Positions 7,908 to 16,515 are shown, counted from the first letter of the stretch. The stretch: 64,000 nt of DNA from Xanthomonas sp. SI (GCF_014236855.1 NZ_CP051261.1:1302001-1366000), one strand, 5' to 3'. The notes: generated by a model from the sequence alone, not told the origin. Program-made: numbers and translations.

Positions 7908-9685
7908 GAAGCCTCCTGCCAGCTGCGCGACAATCGCATCGCGGCGATGATCAACCCGACATGCGAGTAGGTCTGCGGGAAATTGCCCCAGGCCTCGCCG
8001 TTGTCGAAGGCTAGATCCTCCGACAGCAAGCCCAGGTGATTGCGGCGCGCGAGGATGCGCTCGAACAGCTCGCGCGCTTCGTCCTTGCGCCCGATCGCGG
8101 CGAGCGCGTCGATGTACCAGAACGTACAGATGGTGAAGCTGGTTTCCGGCGCGCCGAAATCGTCCGGCGCCACGTAGCGGTACAGCGCGTCGCCGTGCTT
8201 GAGGTCGCGGCCGATCGCCTCGACCGTGGCGACGAAGCGCGGATCGTCCGGGGCCATGAAGCCGATGTCGGCCAGCAACAGCAGCGAGGCGTCCAGGCGA
8301 TGGCCGTTGAAAGTGTCGGTGAAGTGGCCGCGCTCGGCGCTCCACGACTCGGCCAGCACCCGCGCGTGGATGCGGTCGGCGCGTTCGCGCCAGTACGCGA
8401 CGCGCGCGTCCAGGCCCAGCCGCGCGGCGATCTTGGCCAGGCGGTCGCAGGCGGCCCAGCACATCGCGCTGGTGTAGGTGTGCACCTCGGCGCGGCCGCG
8501 GAATTCCCACAGCCCGGCGTCGGGGACGTCGTGCAGCGCGAACGCGTGCTCGCCCAGCGGCTCCAGGCGCAGGAAGGTGTCCTTGTCGCCGGGATCCTTC
8601 AGGCGCAGGTCGAAGAACAGTTGCGTGGACGCCAGCACCACGCTGCCGTACACGTCGTGCTGCTTCTGGATCCAGGCCAGGTTGCCGCGCCGCACCGGGC
8701 CCATGCCGCGGTAGCCGGCCAGCGACGGCACTTCGTGTTCTTCCAGCGCCGCCTCGAAGCCGATGCCGTACAGCGGCTGCAGGCTGCCGTCGGTGGTGGC
8801 GATGTTGAAGATGTAGCCGAGGAACTGCTCCATGGTGCGGGTGGCGCCGAGCCGGTTCAGCGCGCGCACCACGAACGCGGCGTCGCGCAGCCAGCAATAG
8901 CGGTAGTCCCAATTGCGCGGGGTGTCCGGCGCTTCGGGGATGGAGGTGGTCATCGCCGCGATGATCGCGCCGCTGTCCTCGTACTGGCACAGCTTGAGGG
9001 TGATCGCGCTGCGGATCACCGCGTCCTGCCAGTCCAGCGGCACCGACAGGTAGCGCACCCACTCGCGCCAGTATTCCTCGGTGCGTTCCTGCGCTTCCTG
9101 GATGTAGCCGGTCAGCGAGCGGGTCAGCGATTCGTCCACGCCGAGCATCAGGTTGACCGGGTGGCTGAGCACGAACGGCAGTTCGTCGCGGATGAAGCGC
9201 ACCGGCACGTCGGTGGTCAGGCGCAGGGTGAAATCGGGCAGCAGCCAGCGCACGTGGTTGCTGCCCCAGGTGCTTTCCGGCTTGCGCGCGCCCCAGTCGG
9301 CCAGCGGCCGCGCCAGCACGCGGATGCGCGGGTTGCCGGACAGCGGCCGCACCTGGCGGATGATGCTGACCGGCCGGTAGAAGCGGCCGTTGTTGCGCCA
9401 GCGCGGCGCGAAGTCGATCACTTCCACCGCGCCGCCGTGCGCGTCGCGCAGCACGGTGCGCAGGATCGCGGTGTTGGCCAGGTAGTGCTGCTCGCTGTCG
9501 GCGAAATCTTCCAGTTCGATGCTGAAATCGCCGCCGTCGTGGTCGCGCGGCGACAGCAGCGCGCAGAACGCCGGGTCGCCGTCGAACGCCGGCAGGCAAC
9601 TCCACACCACGCGGGCCTGCTTGTCGACCAGCGCGCCGAAACTGCCATTGCCGATCACGCCGAGGTCGAGAGTGGGGGAGCTCAT
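7904..9685 (-). CDS. Glycoside hydrolase family 15 protein (glucoamylase/trehalase-like)
   Basis: The product has 593 residues from ATG 9685, where the conserved N-terminal segment SSPTLDLGVIGNGSFGALVD begins. An in-frame ATG at 9757 would add 24 residues and overlap the otsB stop as ATGA, so the longer form is possible. An N-terminal beta-sandwich is followed by an (alpha/alpha)6 barrel with the GH15 hallmark NWDYRYCWLRDAAF and the late motif FDNGEAWGNFPQTYSH. There is no signal peptide, so the enzyme is cytoplasmic. Bacterial members cleave alpha-glucosidic bonds, including those of maltooligosaccharides and sometimes trehalose. Lying between the two trehalose synthesis genes suggests a role in that pathway, either trehalose turnover or glucose supply; this is inference. 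Confidence 0.9.
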   Translation of the reverse strand: MSSPTLDLGVIGNGSFGALVDKQARVVWSCLPAFDGDPAFCALLSPRDHDGGDFSIELEDFADSEQHYLANTAILRTVLRDAHGGAVEVIDFAPRWRNNGRFYRPVSIIRQVRPLSGNPRIRVLARPLADWGARKPESTWGSNHVRWLLPDFTLRLTTDVPVRFIRDELPFVLSHPVNLMLGVDESLTRSLTGYIQEAQERTEEYWREWVRYLSVPLDWQDAVIRSAITLKLCQYEDSGAIIAAMTTSIPEAPDTPRNWDYRYCWLRDAAFVVRALNRLGATRTMEQFLGYIFNIATTDGSLQPLYGIGFEAALEEHEVPSLAGYRGMGPVRRGNLAWIQKQHDVYGSVVLASTQLFFDLRLKDPGDKDTFLRLEPLGEHAFALHDVPDAGLWEFRGRAEVHTYTSAMCWAACDRLAKIAARLGLDARVAYWRERADRIHARVLAESWSAERGHFTDTFNGHRLDASLLLLADIGFMAPDDPRFVATVEAIGRDLKHGDALYRYVAPDDFGAPETSFTICTFWYIDALAAIGRKDEARELFERILARRNHLGLLSEDLAFDNGEAWGNFPQTYSHVGLIIAAMRLSRSWQEAS

Positions 9686-9753
9686 GGAGGAAGCGGATCC
9701 TTGTGCGCGGTCGGGGAGGGGGCGAAGCGGGGCGTTGCCGCTGGGCGCGGTGC

Positions 9754-10506
9754 TCATGCGGCGTTGTCGCGCAACCAGGCGTGTACGCCGCGCGGATCGG
9801 GCAAGGCGTACGTCGCCACGCTGTGTTCGCGCGTACCGACCAGCACGCTCCAGCCGCCGGCGGCATTGGCCGCGGCGAAGCCGAACTCGTCGGTGAGGTC
9901 GTCGCCGACGAACACCGGGCGGCGGCCCTGGAACGGCGGCTGCCGCAGCAGCGCGGTCAGCGCCAGGCCCTTGTCGCTGCCCTCGGGCACGAACTCGACC
10001 ACGTGGTCGCCGGGCTGCAGGCGGTAGCCGGGCAGCGCCTCGATCTGTGACTGGGCGAAGGCCAAGACCTGCGCGCCGGCTTCCGGCGCGGCGCGCCAGT
10101 GCAATGCCAGGCTGGCGCCCTTGTCTTCGACCAGTACGCCGGGATGCGCCTGGCGCAGGTGCGCGGCGCGTTGGTGCAGGCCGTGCAGCCATTGCGAGGT
10201 GTCGGCCGGCATCGCCGCGCGGGCGTTCACGTCGCTGCGCAGTTCATGGCCGTGCAGGCCGGCGGCCGGCAGGCGCAGGGGCGCGAACAGCGCGTCCAAC
10301 TGCGCAAGCGGACGGCCGCTGACCAGCGCCAGCGCGCCATGCAGGCGGTCGCTGATGCGGCCGATCGCCTCGCGCACCTCGGGCAGCAGGTGCACGCCGT
10401 CGGGACGATCGGCGAATTCGATGAGGGTGCCGTCCACGTCCAGGAACAATGCGCAGGCATCGTCCAGGCGCGGCGGCGGCGGTCGGAGGGGGAGCGCGTC
10501 TGCCAT
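9754..10506 (-). CDS. otsB: Trehalose-6-phosphate phosphatase
   Basis: A 250-residue HAD-superfamily phosphatase. Motif I is FLDVDGTLIEF near residues 21-31, with the nucleophile and acid/base aspartates. VSGRPLAQLD follows, and the late metal-binding motif is VFVGDDLTDEFGF. It converts trehalose-6-phosphate to trehalose in the cytoplasm. It is the first gene of the leftward otsB-GH15-otsA operon. Its own start (ATG 10506) follows a 700-base region free of clear genes, where the operon promoter should lie. Confidence 0.96.
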   Translation of the reverse strand: MADALPLRPPPPRLDDACALFLDVDGTLIEFADRPDGVHLLPEVREAIGRISDRLHGALALVSGRPLAQLDALFAPLRLPAAGLHGHELRSDVNARAAMPADTSQWLHGLHQRAAHLRQAHPGVLVEDKGASLALHWRAAPEAGAQVLAFAQSQIEALPGYRLQPGDHVVEFVPEGSDKGLALTALLRQPPFQGRRPVFVGDDLTDEFGFAAANAAGGWSVLVGTREHSVATYALPDPRGVHAWLRDNAA

Positions 10507-11207
10507 CCGTTCATGATGAACGAGACAGCGTTAGGGCCAGGTGGAGTGGCCGGGATTGGGGGAGTGGCAGGGGCGAACGCGTGCCCAACTCGTGCCGACC
10601 TTACAGGACGAAGAAGCGCACCCGCCCGCCGAACTCGAGGAGCAGGACTGCCTGGGCGTCATCCAGTCAGGCACCGACCAGGCTGCGACCGAAGCCAATC
10701 GCTATGACCACTGCTGAGACATCCGGCCTGGACATTCCCAAATGAGTTTCATGCGACCTGTGATGCCGTGCTTCCCGGCTTGGGCATAAATTGCACTTGG
10801 CAGGAAGACCGCTGCACGATTCCCAAATGAAGCGTCTGCGCACCCCGATCTTCGCTGCACTGCTAGCACCTGCATTCTGTGCGCTTCTCTAATGGCTTGT
10901 CGCTCGCTTTCAGCGACAGCCGATGTCTTCTGCTTCCAAGCCGGCATGCCACGCCTGGTGTGAGTGGCATGTCATACGCGATGGCCAGGCCGCAAGCGTC
11001 CATGCCGTCGCGCCAACCCGCAGCTCCTATCGGCTGCCTGCGGTCGTCTCCCGTCGTAGACAAATTGAAATTTCCGAGCCCGTTCCAATTGTTTGCAGAA
11101 GTGCCCGCTAGTAGCGTTTTTCCGCCGGCTTGGCTGTCGGTCTGGCCGCTGCATGGCCAAGTTGGATAGTGGCTAATTTATTCCAACTCGTAGAGGAAGG
11201 AGTTCTT
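10507..11207. other. Gene-poor region with possible decayed coding remnants
   Basis: Seven hundred bases without a convincing gene. A plus-strand frame ending at 10714 reads as plausible protein (AQLVPTLQDEEA, LEEQDCLGVIQSGTDQAA) but has no start codon and an upstream stop, so it may be a relic. A 21-codon frame at 10827-10892 looks like an isolated signal peptide (MKRLRTPIFAALLAP). The 12-mer ATTCCCAAATGA occurs twice, once just ahead of that small frame. A copy of the short GGGATTGGGG repeat lies near 10553. The promoter of the 11208 gene should be near the right end. Confidence 0.45.
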
Positions 11208-11768
11208 ATGAAATGGCAATTGACTGTCGCCTGTATGGTGTTGGGCCTCGGTATTTTTTTGGGCGATTCCGCCGCGTTGCAGGCGGCCCAGGTCGGCGAT
11301 GGCGCCGCCGAGGATGTGGCCGCGCAGCTCAGCAGCAACTATAACGAGCAACAGAAAATCCTTCGAAAAAATGCTCCAGTGCATTCAGCGGCACAGCTTG
11401 CCGCGTACCTAGCTGCGCCCAAGGGCAGCGGTTCGCCGCTCGATTCGCTTTCTCCCGCAGCGCGTGCGCGTTTCGTCGACTCGCTCAAGTTCAACGAAGG
11501 CGGCGTCACGTCGTTCTACTACGCCGACATCGAGTCGGAGCTGACCGGCAGCCAGGCATACGCGCTGTTGTCGCTGTTCGGCTTGCAGGGGACGCTGCAA
11601 TTCATGCCGAACATCCGGGTCGACAGCGACAGCGACCGGGAGATCATGCGCGCCTTCGGCAGCGGCACGCCGGGCATTCCGCTCCCTGAGGACCATAACG
11701 ACTACTGGTGCAGCGGCCGCGCCACCTGCTCGCGCAATATCGGTTCAATTTGCACGGGTAACTGCTGA
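11208..11768 (+). CDS. Secreted protein of unknown function with four-cysteine C-terminal tail
   Basis: The product has 186 residues from ATG 11208, preceded by a strong ribosome site (AGGAAGGAG, 5 bases before the start). A signal peptide covers about residues 1-27 (VLGLGIFLGDSAALQAA). The middle is mixed helix with no known domain. The last 20 residues hold four of the protein's five cysteines (C168, C174, C182, C186; spacing 5-7-3) in YWCSGRATCSRN, GSICTGNC; the fifth, C9, is in the signal peptide. An even set of cysteines at the end of an exported protein suggests two disulfides. The stop overlaps the next gene's start as TGATG, so the two are co-translated. Function is unknown. Possibilities are a disulfide-stabilised secreted peptide released from a larger precursor, or an extracellular factor. 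Confidence 0.75.
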   Translation: MKWQLTVACMVLGLGIFLGDSAALQAAQVGDGAAEDVAAQLSSNYNEQQKILRKNAPVHSAAQLAAYLAAPKGSGSPLDSLSPAARARFVDSLKFNEGGVTSFYYADIESELTGSQAYALLSLFGLQGTLQFMPNIRVDSDSDREIMRAFGSGTPGIPLPEDHNDYWCSGRATCSRNIGSICTGNC

Positions 11769-12670
11769 TGCGATTTGCAGCATGCGTTGGTGCCGCCATC
11801 TTCTGGGTGGCGGTGCTTTTCGCGTCCGCTGTATCCGCTGCGCCTGGGGATGCGCCTGCCGATACGCTGTATGGGCAGTTGGCCGACTTGAACGCACAAC
11901 TGCGTGGCGAGACCGGACAATCGCGCGGCGACGCGGTGGTGCGTCTCTATCGCCGGCTGACCGCCGATGTTCATCCGTGCTCTCAGGCGGCGGCTGGCGA
12001 TTTCAACAACGATGATCTTTTCAGGGCAACGGCGTTCGCGGAACTGTATTCCCTCGATGTCGCCGACGTCGACGCACTGGGCTGCCTGTATCGCAAATTG
12101 GCGGCTGCCGGCGTTTCGACCAACTGGCATGCGCAAGCCTATGCTGGCGCACTGGCGACCGTCTCGCGCTATGCCGAAGCCAACGCACTGCGTCAGCGTG
12201 CCGCGGCGCCAGGCTTGCCGGTGTTGCCGCAGTTGAAGGTTTCTTGGGCCGATGCCCGCCAGGGCTGGCGCATGCTTTCGATACAGGATCGTCTGCATGC
12301 ACAGGTGCAGGCATGGAATCCGGACGCCCACCGTGCGCATATCGTTGCCGTGGTCCATCCGGCTTGCGCCTTCTCGGTCCGTGCCTTGTCGGAGATTGAG
12401 CAGCGAGCGGAACTGCATTGGCTGCGCGACAACGTGTTGTTGGTCGTGCCGCCAGATGCATCGCTGCCACTCGACGGCATCCTTGCCTGGAACACGGCGC
12501 ATCCGCGCCTGCCGATGCACCCAATGTACTTGCGTGCGGACTGGAAGGCCTTGGACAGTCTGGACACGCCGACCTTCTACGTGGTCCGCGACGGACAGGT
12601 GCTCGACTCCTTCGAGGGATGGCCGAACCCGGCAGGCGTGGCTGCGTTGCAGGCAGCCGTGTCGCGCTGA
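11768..12670 (+). CDS. Exported thioredoxin-like protein, partner of the Cys-tail protein
   Basis: The 300-residue product has a signal peptide (AAIFWVAVLFASAVSA). The N-terminal ~150 residues are helical and carry a few cysteines (HPCSQ, ALGCLYRK) with no domain I recognise. The C-terminal ~110 residues look like a thioredoxin fold: a beta strand, then HPACAFS with a CxxS pair at C200-S203, a conserved TPTFYVVRDGQ cis-proline strand, and FEGWP. CxxS thioredoxin-like proteins generally act as isomerases or bind thiols rather than as reductases. Overlap with the upstream gene suggests it handles the disulfides of that product in the periplasm; that is inference. The start is fixed by the TGATG overlap. 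Confidence 0.72.
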   Translation: MRFAACVGAAIFWVAVLFASAVSAAPGDAPADTLYGQLADLNAQLRGETGQSRGDAVVRLYRRLTADVHPCSQAAAGDFNNDDLFRATAFAELYSLDVADVDALGCLYRKLAAAGVSTNWHAQAYAGALATVSRYAEANALRQRAAAPGLPVLPQLKVSWADARQGWRMLSIQDRLHAQVQAWNPDAHRAHIVAVVHPACAFSVRALSEIEQRAELHWLRDNVLLVVPPDASLPLDGILAWNTAHPRLPMHPMYLRADWKALDSLDTPTFYVVRDGQVLDSFEGWPNPAGVAALQAAVSR

Positions 12671-12739
12671 CGGCGACACGGCTGGCAGCGCATCGCCTCC
12701 GCGGTTGCGGCAGCGGGCATCCGGAGCGGAAGCGAGCCT

Positions 12740-12757
12740 GGCCCTGAGGGCAGGGCC
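12740..12757 (+). terminator. Stem-loop after the thioredoxin-like gene
   Basis: GGCCCTG / CAGGGCC with an AGGG loop, 70 bases past the stop. No T-run follows, so this is a weak terminator candidate. Confidence 0.4.
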
Positions 12758-12780
12758 ATCGGTTTGCTGGCGCCCCGGCG

Positions 12781-12811
12781 CTCACGTCGGCGCATTGCCC
12801 GCCGACGTGAG
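12781..12811. terminator. Perfect 12-bp inverted repeat between convergent genes
   Basis: CTCACGTCGGCG and CGCCGACGTGAG are separated by 7 bases, between two convergent transcripts. It is likely a bidirectional terminator or 3' stabiliser; there is no T-run. Confidence 0.55.
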
Positions 12812-12821
12812 ACGCGCTTGC

Positions 12822-12843
12822 GAATTCCCAATGCCGAATCCCA
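12822..12843. repeat. Degenerate copy of the short GGGATTCGGGATT-type intergenic repeat
   Basis: Read on the minus strand it gives TGGGATTCGGCATTGGGAAT. A related block lies at 16012-16041. Such G-rich ATTC repeats are common between genes in Xanthomonas. Confidence 0.5.
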
Positions 12844-12849
12844 CCTTCG

Positions 12850-15288
12850 TCAGAATGTGAACCGCACGCGCCCGTAGTAATACGCCCCATTGCTGCCGAC
12901 CGGCGACAGCACGTCGTAGGGCAGGTTGCCGAAGTAATAGATGTCGGTGTTGGAGCGGTCGGAGTAGTTGTCGGTGAGGTTCTGCCCGCCCAGCGCCATG
13001 CTCCACTGCGCGGTGATGTGGTACTCGACCTCGGCGTCGAGCTGCCACTCGGCGCCGTAGGTCTGCCGCGGCACGTAGCCGCCGCCGAAGTCGAACACGC
13101 GGGTGGCGCTGCCGTAGCGGCTGACCCGGGTCTGCAGCGCCCAGCGGTCGTTGTTCCAGTTCACCGCGAACTGGGCGCGGGTGCGCGGCGCGGCGTCGGT
13201 CAGGGTGTTGCTCTCCTCCACGCCGAACAGCACGTAGTCCGGGTTCAGCGCCAGCAGCTGCGCCGGCGTGGCGACCACGTTCTTCAGCTCGGTCTTGGCG
13301 TAGCTCCAGGTGCCGGTCAACTGCAGTTGGCCGTCGCCCAGCGCCTGCCGCCAGTTGCTGACCAGTTCCGCGCCGCGGGTGCGGGTGTCGGCGGCGTTGA
13401 CGAAGAAGCTGGCGCTCTGCAGGCCGGTGACGCCGAAGTTCTGCGCCACGAACGCGGTCAATGCATCGCCGCTGATGTCTTCGGACAGCGCGATGCGGTC
13501 GTCGATGTCGATCTGGAACAGGTCCAGCGACAGGTCGAAGTGCGGACCGATGCGGCTGGTGAAGCCCAGGCTGTAGTTGACCGACTTCTCCGGCTTCAGT
13601 TCCTTCGCGCCCAGCGCCTGCGCGATCGGATTGTTGACCGATAGCAGTCGGCCCTGCAGCAGCTGCCCGGCCGCGTCGTAGCCGCTGGAGGTGGCTTCGT
13701 AGCCGATCTGGCTCAGCGACGGGGCGTGGAAGTTGTTGGAGATCGCGCCGCGCAGCGCGAACGCGGGGACGAACTCGTAGCGCGCGGCCAGCTTGCCGGT
13801 CAGTTCGCCGCCGAAATCCTGGTAGTGCTCGTAGCGTGCGGCCAGGTCGGTGGAGAACTTGTCGCCGAACTGGCTGGACACGCTGGCGTAGGCGCTGGCG
13901 ACGTTGCGCGACAGGTCGGCCGCGTCCTGCGGGGTCAGCCCGCCGCCGGCCTGGGCGCCGGTGGGACGATCGGTGAAGGCGCCGGCGGCATAGCTGGCCG
14001 GGTCGCCGGGACGGGTACGGTAGTGCTCGCGGCGCAATTCCACGCCGCTGCCGACGGTGTGGGTGGCGCCGGCGGCGTCGAAGCTGCGGCTCAGGTCGAG
14101 GTTGGCCACGCTCTGTTCGAAGGCGTAGTCGCCGGTCTTGAAGCGGGTCGGGCTGCCCGGGCCGAGCGAGGCGTTGAGCGAATTCTTCAACCGGTAGGTG
14201 AAGTCGTTGCGGCCGTAGTCGAAACTCGCGTCGTAGGCCCACTCGCCCCATTGCCCGCGCGCGCCGGCCACGCTCTGGATGTCGCGGTTCTCGCCTAGCG
14301 ACACCGGGCGGTAGCCGTTCGGGTAGACCTCGGTCCAGTTGGCGTCGCTGTCGGGATAGCGGAAGTAGTTGGCGCCCTGCGTGTCGCGCTGGTTGTAGGT
14401 GCCGAAGAAGTAGAACTCGCTGCTCTGGCCGAACGGCAGCTTGCCGTTGATCCAGGCGTTGAGGTCCTTGCTGGCGCCGTCGCCGAGCACGTAGTTGCGC
14501 TTGCCGGCCAGGGCCAGGTTGGCCGGCGTCTGCGCCTCGAACGGCGGGATCTGGTCGTAGCCGGCGCGGTTGGTGCCCTCGCGGTTCTTCAGTTCCAGGC
14601 CGACCTTGAAGAAGCCGCCGTCGTCGCCCAGGCGGGTGCCGACCTTGGCGCTGGCGTAGCCGGTCTGGCCGTCGGTGACGGTGCGGTCGATCGGCTTCAC
14701 GTCGGTGTGGTTGGCGCCGAAGCTGGCTTCCAGCGCGCCGCTGTCCGGATCGTCGTCGAGAATCACGTTGATCACCCCGGCCACCGCATCCGAACCGTAC
14801 TGCGCGCCGGCGCCGTCGCGCAGCACTTCGATGCGCTTGATCGCGCTGATCGGGATCGAGTTGAAGTCCACCGGGGTGGTGCCCTTGCCGATCTTGCTAT
14901 CGGTGTTGACCAGCGCCGAGGTGTGGCGGCGCTTGCCGTTGACCAGCACCAGCACCTGGTCGGGCGAGAGCCCGCGCAGCTGTGCGGCGCGGATGTGGTC
15001 GGCGCCGCCGGAGTTGGACTGGCGCGGGAAGTTGAACGACGGCAGCAGCGCCTGCAGCGCGCTGCCCAGTTCGCCGTTGACCACGCCGGCCTTGCGGATG
15101 TCCTCGGCGCTGAGCACGTCCACCGGCGCGGTGGACTCGAGCACGGTGCGGCCGCTGGCGCGGGTACCGGTGACGATCACCGTGTCCAGGTTGGTCGCGG
15201 TGCTGGGATCGGCTTGCTGGGCCAGGGCGGGGGCCGACAGGGCCAGGGCGATGGCCAGGCTCAGCGGGCGGGCGAACGGATACGACAT
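12850..15288 (-). CDS. TonB-dependent outer-membrane receptor
   Basis: An 812-residue receptor. The signal peptide ends near ALAQQA, followed by a TonB box (LDTVIVTG). The plug domain carries ADHIRAAQLRGLSPDQVLV and IEVLRDGAGAQYGSDAVAGV, then a long 22-strand barrel ending in the outer-membrane sorting signal RVRFTF. It imports an unknown substrate using TonB/ExbB/ExbD energy. It belongs to the same subfamily as the three tandem receptors at 48-56 kb (shared TVxES.SP.D and LSPDQVLVLVNGKR motifs) but is the most divergent of the four. It stands alone, with an AT-rich upstream region, so no substrate gene context is available. Confidence 0.94.
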   Translation of the reverse strand: MSYPFARPLSLAIALALSAPALAQQADPSTATNLDTVIVTGTRASGRTVLESTAPVDVLSAEDIRKAGVVNGELGSALQALLPSFNFPRQSNSGGADHIRAAQLRGLSPDQVLVLVNGKRRHTSALVNTDSKIGKGTTPVDFNSIPISAIKRIEVLRDGAGAQYGSDAVAGVINVILDDDPDSGALEASFGANHTDVKPIDRTVTDGQTGYASAKVGTRLGDDGGFFKVGLELKNREGTNRAGYDQIPPFEAQTPANLALAGKRNYVLGDGASKDLNAWINGKLPFGQSSEFYFFGTYNQRDTQGANYFRYPDSDANWTEVYPNGYRPVSLGENRDIQSVAGARGQWGEWAYDASFDYGRNDFTYRLKNSLNASLGPGSPTRFKTGDYAFEQSVANLDLSRSFDAAGATHTVGSGVELRREHYRTRPGDPASYAAGAFTDRPTGAQAGGGLTPQDAADLSRNVASAYASVSSQFGDKFSTDLAARYEHYQDFGGELTGKLAARYEFVPAFALRGAISNNFHAPSLSQIGYEATSSGYDAAGQLLQGRLLSVNNPIAQALGAKELKPEKSVNYSLGFTSRIGPHFDLSLDLFQIDIDDRIALSEDISGDALTAFVAQNFGVTGLQSASFFVNAADTRTRGAELVSNWRQALGDGQLQLTGTWSYAKTELKNVVATPAQLLALNPDYVLFGVEESNTLTDAAPRTRAQFAVNWNNDRWALQTRVSRYGSATRVFDFGGGYVPRQTYGAEWQLDAEVEYHITAQWSMALGGQNLTDNYSDRSNTDIYYFGNLPYDVLSPVGSNGAYYYGRVRFTF

Positions 15289-15380
15289 GGGGGGGCTCTC
15301 TCCTGCGGTGACGCAAAGACCGCTGCAGCGGTCGTCCGTGCCGCGCAGGCGGAATACAATTCGGGTACATCCATCCGGAT

Positions 15381-15407
15381 GAAGCGATATATTATCTTAT
15401 CGTTAAC
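15381..15407 (-). promoter_or_regulatory. AT-rich promoter region of the receptor gene, possibly Fur-like
   Basis: The segment GATATATTATCTTATCGTTA stands out in GC-rich DNA about 95-115 bases ahead of the receptor start. It resembles tandem GATAAT hexamers of Fur boxes only loosely. GTTAA at its right end recurs ahead of the other three receptor genes. Confidence 0.3.
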
Positions 15408-15527
15408 GCGGCGGCGAGCCGTCCGTGCCACCGCGTTCGGCATGAGCTGATGCCCGGCGGTTATCGGGCGCACGTTGCCGCGGTCGCCTACCATCGCGTC
15501 CTTCCGTTCCGCTTCCGAGACTTGCCG

Positions 15528-16007
15528 ATGCTGCTGCGTGCCCCCTTGCTTGCCGTGTTCCTGGCCCTGACCGCCTGCGCCAGCGTGGCGCCGTCCGCTT
15601 CCACCGCGCCGGCCAAGGTCGCTGCCGCCATGCAGGGCGATGCCGCGCGGCCGGCGCAGGCCAGCGGCTGGGTGCGCAGCGAGCTGTACTTCGGGGTCGG
15701 CGAGGAGAGCGGCCCAGCCGATCGCCCGCAGGCCGAGCCGATCAGCGAGGCGCAATGGCGCGCGTTCCTGGACAAGCAGGTCACGCCGCGTTTCCCCGAT
15801 GGCCTGACCGTGTTCGACGCCTACGGGCAGTGGCTGTTCCGCGGCGCCAAGGAGCCGAACCGGCTCAGCACCAAGGTGCTGGTGATCCTGCACGAGGACA
15901 CCCCGCAGCGCCGCGCCGACATCGAGGCGATCCGGCTGGCGTGGAAGCAGGCGACCGGGCACCAGTCGGTGCTGTGGGCGCGGTCGCCGGTGGAGGTGTC
16001 GTTTTGA
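15528..16007 (+). CDS. DUF3574 lipoprotein
   Basis: The product has 159 residues from ATG 15528, chosen because it places the lipoprotein signal LLAVFLALTAC at the N-terminus; the frame is open further upstream. The mature part shows the DUF3574 pattern: WVRSELYFG, then VTPRFPDGLTVFDAYGQW and STKVLVILHED. The family is a small predicted periplasmic or envelope lipoprotein without known function. It is divergent from the receptor gene and 46 bases ahead of the GNAT gene. Confidence 0.85.
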   Translation: MLLRAPLLAVFLALTACASVAPSASTAPAKVAAAMQGDAARPAQASGWVRSELYFGVGEESGPADRPQAEPISEAQWRAFLDKQVTPRFPDGLTVFDAYGQWLFRGAKEPNRLSTKVLVILHEDTPQRRADIEAIRLAWKQATGHQSVLWARSPVEVSF

Positions 16008-16011
16008 AGCC

Positions 16012-16041
16012 GGGATTCGCGAGTTGGGATTGGGGATTCGG
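16012..16041. repeat. Short GGGATTCG/TTGGGATTGGGG intergenic repeat
   Basis: GGGATTCGCGAGTTGGGATT followed directly by GGGGATTCGG, between the DUF3574 and GNAT genes. This is the Xanthomonas-type G-rich short repeat also seen in inverted form at 12822-12843. Confidence 0.6.
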
Positions 16042-16053
16042 AACAGCGGGGCG

Positions 16054-16515
16054 GTGACGTTTTCGATCCGCCGGGACGATCTGTCTGGTGAGGTGGTGCG
16101 TGCGTTGCTCGCGTATCACCTGCAGCAGATGCATGCGCAGTCGCCGCCGGGCAGCGTGTATGCGCTGGACCTGTCCGGATTGCAGCGTCCGGATGTGACC
16201 GTGTGGAGCGTCTGGCGCGGCGAGGCGTTGGCCGCGGTCGGTGCGTTGCGCGTGCTCGACGACGGCGGTGGCGAACTCAAGTCGATGCGCACCCATCCGG
16301 ATTTCCTGCGCCAGGGCGCGGCCGCGGCGCTGCTGGAGCACATCGTGGCCGCCGCACGCGCTGCCGGCCTGCACCGGCTGAGCCTGGAGACCGGCAGCGG
16401 CGCGGCGTTCGAGGCGGCGCAGGGCCTGTACCGGCGACGCGGCTTCCGCAATGGACCGGCGTTCGCCGATTACGTGCCGAGCGCGTTCAACCAGTTCCTG
16501 CATCTGACGCTGTAG
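16054..16515 (+). CDS. GNAT family N-acetyltransferase
   Basis: The product has 153 residues from GTG 16054 (VTFSIRRDDLSG). A TTG at 16024 is open in frame but lies inside an intergenic repeat, so the GTG is preferred. The fold is readable: acceptor-side helices, the core strand GELKSMRTHPDFLRQG with the acetyl-CoA pyrophosphate loop (residues RQGAAAALLEH), and the late FRNGPAFADY strand. The family acetylates amines on small molecules or proteins. The arrangement resembles YjaB/YedL-like members; the substrate is unknown. It is cytoplasmic with no signal. Confidence 0.88.
   Translation: MTFSIRRDDLSGEVVRALLAYHLQQMHAQSPPGSVYALDLSGLQRPDVTVWSVWRGEALAAVGALRVLDDGGGELKSMRTHPDFLRQGAAAALLEHIVAAARAAGLHRLSLETGSGAAFEAAQGLYRRRGFRNGPAFADYVPSAFNQFLHLTL

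Noticed and set aside
8036..10027. A frame of over 650 codons antisense to the GH15 gene
   Set aside because: It mirrors codon-position bias of the GH15 gene and has no recognisable domains.
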